Assembly (NCBI GenBank): GCA_947000775.1
Contig: CAMQGK010000567.1
Span: forward strand, 18,444,001 to 18,508,000
Source: Pterois miles
Taxonomy: Eukaryota > Chordata > Actinopteri > Perciformes > Scorpaenidae
DNA: 64,000 bases
Direction of reading: 5' to 3'
Shown here: positions 1-9,525 of the stretch, piece after piece
Position numbering within the stretch: the first letter of the stretch is position 1
How the letters are laid out: every line of letters starts with the position of its first letter
Program-made: the position numbers and the translations under genes
The notes under the pieces: model-generated
Database searches by the model: none
Seen by the model: only the letters and a program-made list of their open reading frames with translations
Told to the model about the DNA's origin: nothing

Positions 1-1405
1 GTGACTGAAAAACTAGTTGTGGCCCAAAAGACACAATTGGGGGAGTTTTAAATACTTTATTCAGTTTGAGACTATGATGTTTATTTCTTTCAGACTGATA
101 TATTCCCATTGTATGCCAATATACTAAAGATAGGGGGAGGACAGCGAGAGGGCAGCAGAGTGAGATGCCATTGTCGTAAATAAGGTGTTGCAATCTGTGT
201 AAAAATGTCTTTTGTGAGACCGTATATGATAAGCGGGAGTTTGAATTTCATTTATAACACAGTATGGGAATGACAAAAGTAGGTTTGGAGTACAAACATT
301 ATGCTGGCCTGGAGGGAAGCAAATGTTCAGTACAGGAAGGGCTGACTCATATGTGGATAACTCTGAAGTGCCGCCCGTGTGGGTCCACTCGACATGCCGG
401 ATGCAATCCACCAACCTCAAGAGCTCAGGTAAAAGGCATTCAGTGTAACAACAAATTAGTAGTGGAGGGATTACATAATCAAGACAAGGACAAAGACGTT
501 TTTTAAAATAACCATTCTAAATGGGCCTCTTTGTATTTCCTACTGCAAAGGATGTTAATTCAGTAGCTGACAGGAAGTAAACTTGGACCAAAGCATGGCA
601 ATGAAAAGGTCTACAGGGATGTGGTATTCTCGACTTTATGAGCAGAAACTTTAGAAAAGTTGAATCAATTTTGCCGCTTATCCTGATCTTGTTCCTAACC
701 TGGTATTGACATAGAGAAATCACATAATCATTGACAATTTCTGGAAGCAAAACAAGGCTTGTTTTTATTGTTAGTTACCTGGAAACAGTGATAACTTAAA
801 CCACATGTTGAAAATATAACCTTACGAGTAAAGGATAAGAAAAAAGATGGACAAAGAAGAGAAGAAAAAACGCTCCCCCGATATCCCAATGCCCCCCCTA
901 AGGCCTAAAACCCTGGAGCCTCAGGGACTTGACTGACATCGCCTGTAAATGGTTGTGTGAGAGCCCGCAAGGGCTGAAAACGGTGTAAATATGATCAGGA
1001 CAGCACTTTGTGGTGACATATCACCTTACTTTGACGAAGCCAATTGAGGGGTTTTTATCTTACTTACATCTTACTGCCTATCTGAACATCGTCCAGGCAT
1101 TTATCTTACATGCCTCCAGGGAAAAAATCTATTTCCTAGTTTTTGTCAAACTTCATTAAGCAAAATTAAAAGACGTGGTTGATGAATCAACCAGGTGTGT
1201 AGCATGGTCTAACGCTGCAGTCCTCTGATTTCATGTGTTTTTTAATGTACCATCTTAAATCCATGATATCTTTATTTACCCCCCCTTTTTTTTTCTTTTT
1301 ACTCCTCTGGGCTTCCCCCTGGTAACTGTGGTAACCCTGTGTTTAACATCACAACGCTATGAATTATGGGTAATACCCTCAGGCAAAGTCTTCAGAAATG
1401 CGGAC
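1..1405. other. intron sequence downstream of the ASIC exon, nothing recognised
   Basis: On the minus strand this is the intron that follows the exon at 1886-2036. I looked on the minus strand for the next ASIC exon (the stretch after the tryptophan-glycine-acidic end of this one) and did not see it, so that exon lies outside the window. Open frames at 124-506 and 517-750 have no recognisable domain. A pyrimidine/T-rich run is present near 1279-1300. Confidence 0.6.
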
Positions 1406-1863
1406 GGTAACACTTCATTTTACAGGTCTGCATGTTTCATGGTAATAAGGTATTAATTAGCAGGTAACCTATTTGAAATTTCTAAATTACCCCAATATTT
1501 ACCTCAAAATTTATATATAAAAAATACTTCATTACAAACATTATTCAATAATTCAGTTCCGCTATTTCCCAATAGCTGATAATTTATTTAATAATAATAT
1601 AATACATTTAATTTATTCGCAGATAACTTTTTTGTCTTTAATCAGATTTGGTTTTGTACCACTGATGAAGAGCAGCGCACCTCTTCTCAAGCCTAAGGGC
1701 CCTATTTTAACAATTATATGCTATTTTACTATATAATTACTAAATGATGTTTATAATAATGTCATTTTTGAGGTGAATATTGGGGTAATTTGGCAGTAAT
1801 TCCAAAGAAATTTCAAATAGGATACTTGCTAATTATCAACCAATTACCATGAAACTGGACAGG
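1406..1863. mobile_element. inverted-repeat MITE, family 2, copy 1
   Basis: The left arm (about 1406-1505) and the right arm (about 1765-1860) are imperfect inverted copies of each other. Shared blocks include TTTCATGGTAAT, TATTTGAAATTTCT and AAATTACCCCAATATT. No open frame links them, so this is a non-autonomous foldback-type DNA element. The internal part (about 1660-1735, with ATGAAGAGCAGC and AAGGGCCCTATTTTA) and the right arm recur at 47700-47945. The right terminus is eroded: the second copy continues about 20 bp further with an ACCTGTAAAA end. Superfamily is not determined and no target-site duplication was identified. Its right edge lies about 22 bp from the splice donor of the ASIC exon. 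Confidence 0.75.
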
Positions 1864-1885
1864 TGAGCAAGGTGGTCAAGCCTAC

Positions 1886-2036
1886 CTGTGTCCCCCCACA
1901 CCGGCAGGTACTCGTCCTGCTGGATGTCCAGCATGATCTCCAGACCGTTTCCTGTCCCTCCCTTCATGGTGGTGCGGAGCGTCTTCCCCTCCTCTGCAGC
2001 GTTGAACATATAGCACTTCCCATACCTGGTGAACAC
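1886..2036 (-). CDS. asic2: acid-sensing ion channel, internal exon (ASIC2-like)
   Basis: This exon encodes about 50 residues of an acid-sensing (proton-gated) sodium channel of the ENaC/degenerin family, a trimeric plasma-membrane channel of neurons. Read on the minus strand it starts V-FTRYGKCYMFN, continues with KGGTGNGLEIMLDIQQDEY and ends LPVWGDT. This is the family's highly conserved extracellular segment that follows the variable first exon. The acceptor (pyrimidine-rich, ending CTCTCAG) is at 2037-2041 and the donor (ACACAG|GTAGGC) is at 1886/1885. The exon enters in phase 0 and leaves in phase 1, and has no internal stop. KCYMFN resembles ASIC2 rather than ASIC1 (KCYTFN), and the more than 62-kb upstream intron fits ASIC2's giant intron 1. 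ASIC1 or another fish paralogue remains possible. Neither neighbouring exon is in the window. Confidence 0.96.
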
Positions 2037-2056
2037 CTGAGAGAAGATAGATAGAT

Positions 2057-2061
<5 letters not shown>

Positions 2062-2103
<42 letters not shown>
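2062..2103. repeat. (GA)21 microsatellite, (CT)n on the coding strand
   Basis: There are 42 bp of uninterrupted AG dinucleotides. They are followed towards the exon by a short GATA-type run at 2045-2058. On the coding (minus) strand this is a long CT tract ending 24 bp upstream of the ASIC exon, so it acts as an extension of the polypyrimidine tract of that acceptor. Confidence 0.97.
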
Positions 2104-2109
<6 letters not shown>

Positions 2110-2590
2110 TAAGTGATGACTCATTAACCCTCTTACATAGATGCATTTCAAAAATAGCGATGCACTAGTTATACTTGCTAATTATACATCAATGGAGCTA
2201 ATTTACTAGAATGCAGGAGGCATTTTCTTAGTCAAGCACATCAATTTAGAATCAAATGTACTTGCATGATGATGAGCTGCAATATGTTTTCTTGCATTAT
2301 CAGCTTTTAAGAGTTTTATGTCAGGGCTTCAAATGAAATATCACTCCAACAACAAAACATTATCCATCTGTGTTTCCGTCGTCTGTATTTATCCCTTTTA
2401 ACTTGTCAGTTTTACTCCATTTGCACTCCTTTTATTCAGAAGCTGTGTCGCTGCAGGTCTTAGCTTTGCCACGCATTGTTATTTTCAGTCAAGCTACTTA
2501 AAAATACCATCATTTTGCATTTGAATGTGGTGTATGTCTACATATTCTAAAAATACCACAAATGTCTGCATATGAATGGATAGTTGGTCA
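2104..2590. other. intron, nothing recognised
   Basis: AT-rich sequence. The first 25 bases (TGATAAGTGATGACTCAT region) could hold the branch point of the ASIC acceptor if it lies beyond the CT tract. No repeat or coding match was recognised. Confidence 0.5.
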
Positions 2591-2890
2591 GCTTCACACT
2601 GCTTCATTGGCTCCCTATCTATGTGAGATCAAACTTAAAGGTGTCTCTGATGGCTAACAGAATTATAAATGGACACGCCCCTTCCTGCATCTCTGATCTC
2701 CTTAAACCTCATACTCCTATCAGGACTCTCTTGTCTGCCCGAGTTTAAAAGGACTCAACAGGCCACAGGGCCTTTTACTACCGGGCCTCCTTCCTCTGGA
2801 ATAACCTCCCTATGGACATCAGACAGTCTGATTCTGTCGAGGGTGTTAAATCCAAACTCAAAATTCATCTTTACTATACTGTATATATTG
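2591..2890 (+). pseudogene. L2/CR1-type LINE, 3' end of ORF2, decayed
   Basis: A frameshifted plus-strand reading gives the C-terminal end of a jockey-superfamily LINE ORF2. Successive blocks are LHWLPI-like, INGHAPSCISDLLKPHTP, then RAFYYRAPSFWNNLP and VKSKLKIHLY. This is the familiar tail of fish L2/CR1 polyproteins beyond the reverse-transcriptase domain. A stop after the LLSA block and shifts between blocks mark it as dead. No 3' tail or target duplication was identified. Confidence 0.85.
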
Positions 2891-3117
2891 TGGATGTATA
2901 ATTCATGAGTAATTTGCAGAAAAGTATTAAAAAAATCATCTTTTGGCATAACTTTCAATTAGTTACTTATGCTTTCATTATCCGGCTGGCGGGTCTTTCT
3001 CAGTCTCAATGTATAATTTAAGCCTTGTAGTCCTACAGTCGAGAATAATATTAACTTTCTGAAAGCCACTGCTTCTCAGAAACCTTCTGTTGTATCCCAC
3101 GAGAATAGCTGTGTGCG

Positions 3118-3215
3118 TAGCTCTCTCAAATTCAAATTCGAATGGGCATTATTAGCATGAAAGTTTAAAGAAAAATGCTGCCAAAGCATCAAAAAATAAA
3201 AGTATATCATAACAG
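3118..3215 (-). repeat. LINE 3'-UTR remnant
   Basis: Read on the plus strand it starts with AATTCAAATTCGAATGGGC, then TTATTAGCATGAAAG and TGCCAAAGCA. This resembles the reverse complement of the 3' UTR of fish LINEs (stretches of the type TTTATTGGCATGA ... TTGCCAAAGCA). It is short and has no coding part. The identification rests on remembered pattern only. Confidence 0.5.
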
Positions 3216-5389
3216 TGACATGAATATAAATACATTTAGACAACATTAAAGCTAAAGTTAAAAATTGTCTTCAAAAACATCTTCTGTTATATTTGTTGAT
3301 ATTCTTATTACATCCCAACAACAATCAACAAATATCATGCCCTGACAAAAAAAGGGGAAAATATCTGTCATCTGTGGCTTTCGCAGGACTGTAATAAGCT
3401 TGTCCAATCATTTCATTCGGGCTGAATGAAATCATGGAAAATACTTCTGAGAGTTTCCAGGATTTAGAGGTCCTGAATTTCCTGATAAGTTGTCATTGCC
3501 CTCTCCCGGTTTCCTGCCGGGGTCACAATTCTCCTGCAGTTCTCCCAATTTATGATCACCTTTCACACCTTTTTTTCCTTTTCGTAATCTCAACATGTTT
3601 CTGACACTGTACAGCGTGTTATAAGCCCTACGGTTTCCACCCGGACGGAAATAAAGCTCCACCAAACGACTTTTCCCAGCTGAGGAGAGCTGCGCTCACC
3701 ACGTTACAGCAAAGCCGTCATGGCGTAGCATAAGCCATAGGAAATAACGGGTATCAGAGCTGTTGCATTGTGTCTGAGAGTAATACTCAAGCCGGGGCAA
3801 AAAATAAATGAATGAATGTAAACTGATGAATATTAGTTTATGCCAGAGGGGCAAATTATTTAGTTTTCTTTCCTGCGAATTAAAAGTAAAAATAAAAGTA
3901 GGCGTATTTAACAAAAAAATGCTGCTGCATTTTACTGAATTGCATCTATGGTCTAAAGTAATTTTATGTGTGATCACATTGGCCGTGGTGTTTTTTTTTT
4001 TTTTATTTCAGAACGAGTCGATGTCTTCAATGATTTCACGTACGCACGCACGAGCGCACGCACAGCCCTGGCAGCTACAGGTGTTATTGTGAAGTGTCTC
4101 TGTCAAGGACAGATCTGGCAATAAATGCAGGTTGCCAGAGAGGCACTCTCTTTCGTTCCCACTCTACCTGCCTTTCTTTCTGCAGGAGCCTCCAGCTTTT
4201 GAATTGTGCACAGCTCGAGGTAAAGCCACAGAAACATGCACTAAGTCCAAAAAAACCCCCAAAAAACAGAGGCACTTTAACATTTAATTGCTTAAAAGCA
4301 GAAAGCAAGCACCCTGCCATTACCAGTTCCTGCGTCAACAGGGCTTCAGCAAATACTACAGAAACTCTCCATGTTGCGTGTGTGAGTGTTAACAAGACAA
4401 TAACACACTCCTATTAGAGGTACTATATGTGGAGAACGAGTTCTTCCTCGACTAATGTCTCTCTGTACCTCCACCGCCCCGTCAAGAGCCATCAAATGGC
4501 GTTGAGGCGTTTATGAATAATAGATTGAGTTAAAATTACAGCTTATTTGAGAAGCATGCGTGTGTGCAGCACAAGCAAACATGAAAATGAGAAGGTAGTT
4601 GTGAAGTCTCCACTCATGAATAGTAATCACCAAGACAGCCATCCGCCTCAATCTTTGCAATGACTGTTTGAGAGGAAGTGACTGATGGGAAGAGTTTAAT
4701 AGACTGAGAGATGCCCTCTGGACCTCTGTCAGCAACATTTTAATTTAAACATCAATGAGGTGTTCTCATGTGACCTATAGATCACAATCTATGATGTACT
4801 ATATGTCCTGACTGTATGAGCACTGTCTCATGGTTGTGAAAAAGTGTCTAACTCAAGCTGTCCAGAGAAGCTCTTCTGCTGCAGTGAAGTCGGTACAGCA
4901 GCACTGGAAGCTTCTCCAAGCTTCTTACAGGACCGTAAAAGCAACGACGTTAGCCAAGTTGGCAAGGCTCCCAAAGAGTAGTGTTTGGCAATATCTCTCT
5001 ACCACGTGCCCCTTGCCTTGCATATCACAGCAGCCCCTCAAGAGTATCCCACATCGGTTCGGTGTTTGTTGACGAGTCAGCCAGCTCCAAGCGCTTCATT
5101 TGCATATCGAGATCAGATCACAATTTGGACAGAATCAAGACAAGGAGAACCCTCAGTAATATCAGCTGTGATGCATCCAGATCAGGCATCCAGATACAGT
5201 CAGTGTGTTTCCTCCATTTCTCAGAAGGACTTTCATCAACCTCCAAAGAACCATGCAGCCGAAGGGCATAAAATAGAAAATAAATACTGTATGAATGCCA
5301 GCCATGTCACGTCAACCACGGTCTGCCAAAGCAGCGGTGGGAAGAAATGGAGCAAATATGATTTAAAAAGTAGTCGTACATGAGACAGG
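3216..5389. other. intron, nothing firmly recognised
   Basis: The segment 3430-3560 has a CCTGCCGGGGTCACAATTCT block that looks like an old dispersed repeat but could not be named. There is a T14 run near 3991-4004 and a short ACGCACG-type tract at 4040-4065. Open frames on both strands at 4084-4417 and on the plus strand at 4830-5383 carry no recognisable domain, have no initiation or splice context that stands out, and are probably chance. Confidence 0.5.
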
Positions 5390-5700
5390 TCATCTGAAAA
5401 AAAAAATCATGTTCCTCTGTGTCCTCCGGTACTCCTAATGGCAAGATTTAACAGACCGGAGGAAAACAACCAATCAGAGCTGATCTGGAGTCTGCCGTCT
5501 CTGATCAGCTGTCAATCACTCGTGATCTCCGATCAAACGGTCAAACTGCAGCGCTGATTGGTGCCACAGTAACAGAATAGTGATTCGTATTGGATCAGTG
5601 CTGCCTATTTGACCGTTTGATCGGCGTTTACGAGTGATTAACAGCCAACAGCCAGTAGGAACTCTCTTTCTGAAATGACCTGTGAGTGGCCAGTCTTCCG
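5390..5700. repeat. dispersed repeat with long inverted arms
   Basis: The segment contains AACAGACCGGAGGAAAACAA followed by a large imperfect palindrome. The arms at 5508-5558 and 5594-5645 agree at roughly 44 of 51 positions and share CCGATCAAACGGTCAAA. It resembles a repeat I have seen in other fish genomes, but I cannot assign a family name. An open frame on the minus strand across it (5516-5704) is a by-product. Confidence 0.65.
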
Positions 5701-6825
5701 TCATGGGTTAGATTTTTTAAAGCCTGAGGACAGAGCCATGAGGAGGCGCAGAAGTAGTAATTTAACTAGTAACTAGTTTTCTCAATTTGCTGAAATATTG
5801 TTATGGAGTTTTTGCCCCATGATGCCTAAAACTTTAGGCCTACTGCAAGTTTAAGACAATTAAATGTAAATTCAAATGGATATAGTTAAGCTATACAACA
5901 TCCAGCTATGTTCTCATATGACTCTACAATCATACAACCGTCCTGTTGACCAATGACGCTGTTTAGTTGTAAACACGGCAATATTTCCCATCACTACTGT
6001 CCACCCGTCCATGATTTTAACACAACGGTGGACTTCGCTGTTTGTCCTCTATGTAGACGGAGAGGGAAATATTGACTGTGATAATTCTTATTATGTTAAT
6101 AAAGATCAAGGTGGTCCATCAAGGCTACTGTTAGTGGAGATTATTGTTAATCTCTGCTTCTCCTGCTCTAAATCTTCTCCCTTGCTTGTTCAGGATTAGT
6201 AAAAATCTGAGCCAAGAAAGAAAGACTTTTTCTGCTCCAAGGGTGTTTTATACTGCTGAAAGAGACAACAAAATGGAAGGCAAAGTGCACTGCCAATAGT
6301 TGTTTGCAGGAGCGCTTTAAGATGAATTTTCATTTCATGCTCCTCCTCCTTTATTGACACTGGCCTTCTCATGGATGGTTTACTGGCATGATTGATCGAC
6401 TATCTAATGCCATACTGCCACAGAGGTGGCGCGGATCGGAAGAATATGAAGTACCACATTACAGGTTCATTCACCTCTGCAAAACAGAGATGCTCCTGAC
6501 AGATATGCACCTGCATAAAATAAATGACACACTGGGAGCTGCCGGAGCGTAGTGAGGAGGACAGCGGATAAATATTCATGACACCATCACTCCTCGTTTG
6601 CAGGTACAAGATGTGGCTGGTTTTTATTTTTTATATTCCCATGCTTCTCAGTGCAGAGAGGAGAGACACCACAGAGGTCCTACAGGGTGGTGGGCCAACA
6701 TTGCTCATATCTGCTGAGGCCTGGAAATGTAACCATGGCTTTACTGATGTCTCATTAGAAACAGCGTTGACATGCACCACATTAGCTTATCCTAAATGAA
6801 AACATTTGCTCATTACATTAGATTA
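5701..6825. other. intron, nothing recognised
   Basis: Ordinary AT-rich intronic sequence. Short open frames at 6011-6199, 6400-6609 and 6578-6799 show no domain. Confidence 0.5.
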
Positions 6826-6915
6826 GAATCGATTAGATTGACTTTATCGTCTCAGTGGAAATTTGTCTTTGGCTTTCCAAAGTACAGCAAAGGTACATAA
6901 TGTATACATAACACC
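6826..6915 (-). repeat. LINE 3'-UTR tail, left half of an interrupted LINE
   Basis: On the minus strand it reads ACAAATTTCCACTGAGACGA then TAAAGTCAATCTAAT. This is the usual 3' end of fish LINEs (a TTTCCCC..GGGACAATAAAGTCTATCT type tail). It has the same strand as the ORF2 remnant at 8060-8400 and is separated from it by the element at 6921-8000. I read it as the 3' end of the same LINE copy. Confidence 0.65.
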
Positions 6916-6920
6916 ACACA

Positions 6921-8000
6921 CCTTTAAAAGGACAGTGCGTAGGATTTTGTGGCATCTAGTGGTGTGGCTGCAGATTGCAACCAACTGAACAACCTTTCCA
7001 AGACTGTGGTAATGTGAGCTGCCGAGTGAAAACTGGTGGTTAATGGCAGAAGTTTGCCAGAAAGTCCTTTCTGCCAGAAAGCTTCTTAGATTTAGGCAAC
7101 AAACCTACTTGGTTAGGTTTAGCATTATGGTTTGGGGTAAAATAGACTAGGGCTGTCAAAGTTAATGTGATAATAATGTGCAAATTTGTTTTAACTCTAC
7201 CAATTTCTTTAATGTATTAACACAACTTGAGATTTTTAGGTTGCAGTGGGCTCGGTTTTAAAGCTAATTGTATCATATGAAACTAGAAAACCGAAGGAAT
7301 CCATTGGCACCAACGAAGTCATGCTAGCTTGTCGTGTGGGAGGCTAAATAATGCCACAAACTACTACTAAATCTGATGCTTTCAAAGGGGTCCCTTCACC
7401 TGAAAATGGGTTCTATGAGGCTCCCATTTACAGACGTCCACTTTATGATAACCACATGCAGTTTGGGGCAAGTCATAGTCAAGTCAGTACACTTGGGCTT
7501 GAGTTTGCCATGTTATGATTTGAGCATAATTTGTATGCTAAATGTAGTACCTGTGAGGGTTTCTGGACAATATTTGTTGATGTTTTGTGTTAACTTAATA
7601 TAACAATATATTAACTATTTTAATTGATTGAAAGCTCTGAAAATAAACCTTTTCTGGCAGAAATCCAAGGCAAACTTCTCCCATGTGCAACCGCAGTCAG
7701 GCGGCAGCTCACATTAACATGGTTTAGCAGTCTGTGGCTCACGTTAGCACGGTTTCATAAGCGTGTCAGAGAACTACAAGGTTCTCTCTAGAGCCAGAGT
7801 TCGGTTTGTCCTTTCTGAGCTACTGTAGAAACATGGGGTGCAACATGGTGGACTCCGTGAAGAGCACCCTCCTCCTATGTAGATATGAAGGACTCATCCT
7901 AAGCTAATGAAAACACAACAATTCTTAGTTTTGGTGACTATACACCAATAAAACCATACAGTAGCTATAAAAATCAAAATACACTTTGGTCCTTTAAAAA
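6921..8000. mobile_element. DNA element with long terminal inverted repeats, nested
   Basis: The left end TTTAAAAGGACAGTGCGTAG is mirrored by the right end (reverse complement TTTTAAAGGACCAAAGTGTA). Deeper in, GTTAATGTGAGCTGCC-type and AGAAGTTTGCC / TTTCTGCCAGAAA blocks at 7010-7085 are inverted at about 7655-7720. It has no transposase frame and is non-autonomous. It is split by hAT-type MITE copy A (7148-7640), and it in turn splits a minus-strand LINE. Target duplication is unresolved, so the superfamily is open. Confidence 0.75.
7148..7640 (+). mobile_element. hAT-type MITE family 1, copy A (internally deleted)
   Basis: Starts TAGGGCTGTCAAAGTTAATG and ends with a TTGACAGCCCTA-like terminus mutated to TTGAAAGCTCTG. 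Flanks AAATAGAC (7140-7147) and AAATAAAC (7641-7648) agree at 7 of 8 positions, consistent with the 8-bp duplication of hAT transposons. About 490 bp against roughly 730 bp for the longest copies, so the region near the 3' end is missing. It carries the internal blocks shared by the family (GAAACTAGAAAACC, CACATGCAGTTTGG, CTGTGAGGGTTTCTGGACA). No transposase. Confidence 0.9.
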
Positions 8001-8059
8001 CATACAAATAAACTGTATCAAATATACAGTAGTTCATACAATACTTATACAATAGCAAG

Positions 8060-8400
8060 TGCTCCCTGATGCAGTCATTCTGTGCTCAATGCCTATAAGA
8101 CAAAGGGAATAAAATACTTGCTATGTGTTCCCGGCTGGCCCTTGGGATCCTAAATCGACAGCCATACAGGAGCAGCAGGTGTAAGTGGAAGTGAGGCATC
8201 TGTAGTTTTATGTTTAGCCTTCCTGTGTACAACACTGTCAAATACTGTATATTGCAGCTGTTTCTTTGACCTTGACTTGATCACCTCACCTGCAATACTA
8301 TTAATCTCAGAGAGCTTGTTTTTCGTCTTTGCACTCAATTTGCCGTACCATACGATGTTAAATGATAAAATGCTTTCAACCAGGCTGCTGTAGGCTATTT
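8060..8400 (-). pseudogene. jockey-superfamily LINE, C-terminal end of ORF2
   Basis: Read on the minus strand from about 8395: AYSSLVESILSFNIVWYG, then KLSAKTKNKLSEINSIAGE, a lysine-rich linker, then (after a frameshift near 8170) YGCRFRIPRA. This order is typical of the region after the reverse transcriptase in fish LINEs of the L2/CR1/Rex1 group. The frame is broken and the copy is dead. Its 3' UTR appears to resume at 6826-6915 on the far side of a nested DNA element. Confidence 0.8.
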
Positions 8401-8410
8401 TAAGTATGTG

Positions 8411-9525
8411 TTGCTAAGAAGAACTTCATTAATACAGCTGCCGAAATGCTCCGGAGATTGCGTAAGTGTTCCTTTTAACCCTCGCTGGCCAATTGGTCGA
8501 ACACTACAGCATTAAGTGTAATTACCCAGCAGTCATTTGCTTTTCTGTTACATCTATATATGTGTGTGAGACGAAAGCACAGATTGGATTTAATATTCTT
8601 CCGCTTCTTTCTTTTTTAAGCCATTGGCTCCCAAGTGTCTACTGTCAACGTCTCGCTCACCCCTGCCTCTCTTAAATAGGGAAGAATTGCTTTCAGGGGG
8701 ACACTGCTCTCCCGTCGTTCACTCCTTTTCTCAAGACTGATGATGTTTGACGGACAGGACCGAGGCCAGGTCAACATCCCATTAGACCCTCTGCCAGACA
8801 CAAAGGTTTCTCCTCAGCCACTGGATGACAAAGACACTAACAAAAACCTTGACAGTGGGGCTCTGTTATATTGCAAATCCTCACCGCTGACCCTGTGTCT
8901 GCATCCCTTCCCATCTCACTTCCCTCCTGATCTGCCGCCTCAGGTAGAGCTGTCAGATGGGAGAAGGTAATGAGTTCTCAAACCTGTCCAGAAATGCAGA
9001 ATAGCTCAGGAAGCACTGCTACTGCACGGAAAACGTATAATGGTAAAAACATTTATCAATTCTCATTTACCAAGTAAATTGCATTGGTGAAACGGCGAGT
9101 AGATAATATCGGTCTACGTTGGGATGTTTGTCCCAGTTGTCATTTCTGTCAATAGAGGAGAAAGTTGCCTGTAATAAACAAGGCCATGATGACCTGCGCT
9201 GCCGTGGCTCTCCATCAATGTCAGTGAGCCAATACAGATTTCCATTTCATGTCTACATAACCTGCTCTATAAGGTGTAATCTCTCCTTTTGTTAAAGCTA
9301 ACTTATCAATATTATTATGTAAACAACAGCTCAAACTGCTCAGTGTAATGTCAAAGGTCTTGCTTGTTGTGGCAAACCCACAGCAAATTATCACCCAACT
9401 CTACAGTTTTTCTGAGCTACGGAACATTTTAGCATCATTCAGCTCATTATCAAGGTTTTTGCAACTTCACTGTTTTGATTTACTTTTACTGCTATAATCA
9501 ACCTTGTTTCCAGCAGCTCCAGCAG
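8411..9525. other. intron, nothing recognised
   Basis: No recognisable repeat. A plus-strand frame at 8740-8970 is proline-rich and followed by GAGAAG|GTAATG, which would make a plausible donor, but there is no acceptor or homology to support an exon. Confidence 0.45.

Noticed and set aside
1863..2151. Other open frames across the ASIC exon (plus strand and other minus phases)
   Set aside because: Shadows of the real exon frame and of the GA repeat.
4985..5383. 132-codon plus-strand frame
   Set aside because: Overlaps another frame of similar size; no conserved motif. Probably chance.
8740..8970. Possible plus-strand exon before GTAATG
   Set aside because: Proline-rich frame without homology; no supporting upstream splice site.
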